The position numbers and the translations under genes were made by a program. The notes beneath the pieces are model-generated. The model was given only the letters and a program-made list of their open reading frames with translations, did no database searches and was not told the DNA's origin. 64,000 nt of DNA from positions 134,577,625-134,641,624 of the forward strand of contig CM063284.1 of NCBI GenBank assembly GCA_032173965.1. The letters are read 5' to 3'. Origin of the DNA: Sitta carolinensis (lineage: Eukaryota; Chordata; Aves; Passeriformes; Sittidae). Numbering within the stretch: position 1 is the first letter of the stretch; each line of letters starts with the position of its first letter. This document shows positions 62,501 to 64,000 of this stretch, in pieces.

Positions 62501-64000
62501 TGCATTGTCTATGCTATCTGCAGGAATGTAGAAGTCATATCTTAAACACAATAGATAGTATGAATAAGGTGATTTCTCCCTTGTACAATAAACACTGCAC
62601 CACTGCCAAATGGAGAAGGAAAAAAATAACAAATAAAAACCCTGATGCATAAATTAAAAAATTAAATCCAGCACCACTATCAAGGTGATGTGTAAGTGGG
62701 CTAATTCGCTTCACCAAATGTACATACATGACCTATGAACCAGAAACAACTCTAAAACAGTAGAACTGAAATGGCACTTGAAGCAGCCTGGAAAACCCAA
62801 CTTAAAGAAATTTCCACAGTGAGTACAATGGAAAAAGAGTGGCATGGGATACTCTTATTGAAGGGCAAAGAAGATAAGGAAAAAGGGAAGTGGCACTTTG
62901 TGAATCCCGAGAGTGTAGTATGGATACACTGATGACTGCAGAAGGCAGCAGTTACAAGGCATCAGCACTATAAAAACGCTACGTGCCCCAAGAGGTCTGT
63001 TGAGACAGGCTAAAATACTGATGAGACAAAATCCTTGGAAGATCACTCTCAAATTCTAAATATTGCCAATGGAAAGGTTCTGGCCTCTGTGGTCTCCTTT
63101 TCCCCAAAGCTAACAATGGGGAAGAGAACCACAAGTCTTTTGACCTTCCAGGTCACCTTCACAGCTGGCATGTTGTGTTGCCATGAACTGTGGCAGGACA
63201 GACATCCATAGAACAGATTTGTGTGACCTATTGTAAATTAGAGTCAAGTCAGATACCCAGGCTTCAGATGTGTTAGCCTGGGAGCACACCTGGTCCCTCC
63301 ACTGAGGTCTTCCACAGAGGGCACTTACAGTGCTTTAAATCCAGACCACTTAGAGCCACCGCAAAATGAACTAAAATAGTGGTGGCACTTGTGTATGGAG
63401 TAAAACAGAAGGGAGGTGGGCAGGAAATCTAGTCACACAATTAAAACTTCTGCATAATATAGCCACAAAAGATGAATGAAATGTGACTGGAAGGGTGAGA
63501 CAAGGCTTTTATGCTGGGGTGAACAGAAAATCATGATTCTGACAATTTCAAATTTCAAATACACAGAATTTTTTCCTATATATACTCATGTATAAAGCAT
63601 GCATAGAGAGATGAGAATGTCCAAAACAGGGAGACAACATAAACTAGGTTAAGAGATTTGATCAAGCACCTCTATAAGGTGATTAGACAACTCCTTTGTT
63701 GGAGAAGTAATAGGCAGACCCTTTAATCTTCATTGCATAGGGAAACTGGCACCTTTTGGTGCATGGAGGGTGATGATACATCCATTCATATCCAAATTTA
63801 AATGTTCTGGCAAAATCTCTCTTTCCACTTTCTGGTCTCAGCAGCTTTGCACAGGCCCCAGCCTCTCATCTGCATGTGCAGGTCCCAAGCCAAGGAATTT
63901 GTTCCTACCTACCAACTCAATTGCCCTCACACTCATTTTTTCCTGTGTGACAACTTAGTTGTTTTTGTAACTGTCTTGTTTTGTTTTCTGTTCTGGGAGT
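59546..64000. other. Intergenic sequence downstream of ZFPM2
   Basis: No exon, RNA gene or recognised mobile element was found. There is an AT-rich low-complexity patch of TTATT/ATAAC words at about 61380-61480. Short frames at 61073-61273, 62535-62729 and 62855-63052 have no family features. In human the next gene in this direction is OXR1, which is not reached here. Confidence 0.7.

Noticed and set aside
1..64000. tRNA, snRNA, 5S rRNA or microRNA genes
   Set aside because: No A/B-box pair with cloverleaf, no snRNA core and no long imperfect hairpin of pre-miRNA type was recognised by eye. tRNAscan and Infernal runs would be decisive.

Overview
This is vertebrate nuclear DNA, very probably from a bird. 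The evidence is CR1 LINE copies with avian-type 3' ends, spliced exons in a CpG-poor, AT-rich background, and no prokaryote-like gene density. The only protein-coding gene I can support is the 3' part of ZFPM2 (FOG2, Friend of GATA 2), on the + strand. Three coding exons are present: 48394-48600, 52806-53030 and 56064-58555. They encode 974 residues, which correspond to residues 178-1151 if the protein has the human length of 1,151. They are followed by a 3' UTR of about 1 kb with a poly(A) signal at 59521.

Layout: positions 1-48393 are one long ZFPM2 intron, and its upstream exon lies outside the window. Within it are several microsatellites, a 5'-truncated CR1 on + (6383-7030), a long internally deleted CR1 on - (12713-15545), an ancient CR1 tail (about 25660-26080) and a very dense isolated CpG island (34860-35480). 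It also holds a short CR1 tail (35720-35878) and an LTR-like segment (about 44240-45060) with a TATA box, a splice-donor-like site, a (TA)32 array and AATAAA. The introns at 48601-52805 and 53031-56063 contain small duplications and one CR1 fragment. Positions 59546-64000 look intergenic.

Function: the exons encode the end of the divergent PR-like N-terminal domain, eight C2H2/C2HC zinc fingers, a basic nuclear localisation motif and the CtBP-binding motif PIDLS. This is the architecture of a GATA4/5/6 co-regulator of heart, gonad and diaphragm development. The 3' UTR carries seed matches for miR-200b/c/429 and miR-130, both reported to repress FOG2.

No novel multi-gene system is visible. 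The items most worth following up are the isolated intronic CpG island, the LTR-like segment whose possible donor is phase-compatible with the next ZFPM2 exon, and the CR1 copy with endonuclease joined directly to the end of the reverse transcriptase region. All calls are from reading the sequence; no alignment or database search was run.
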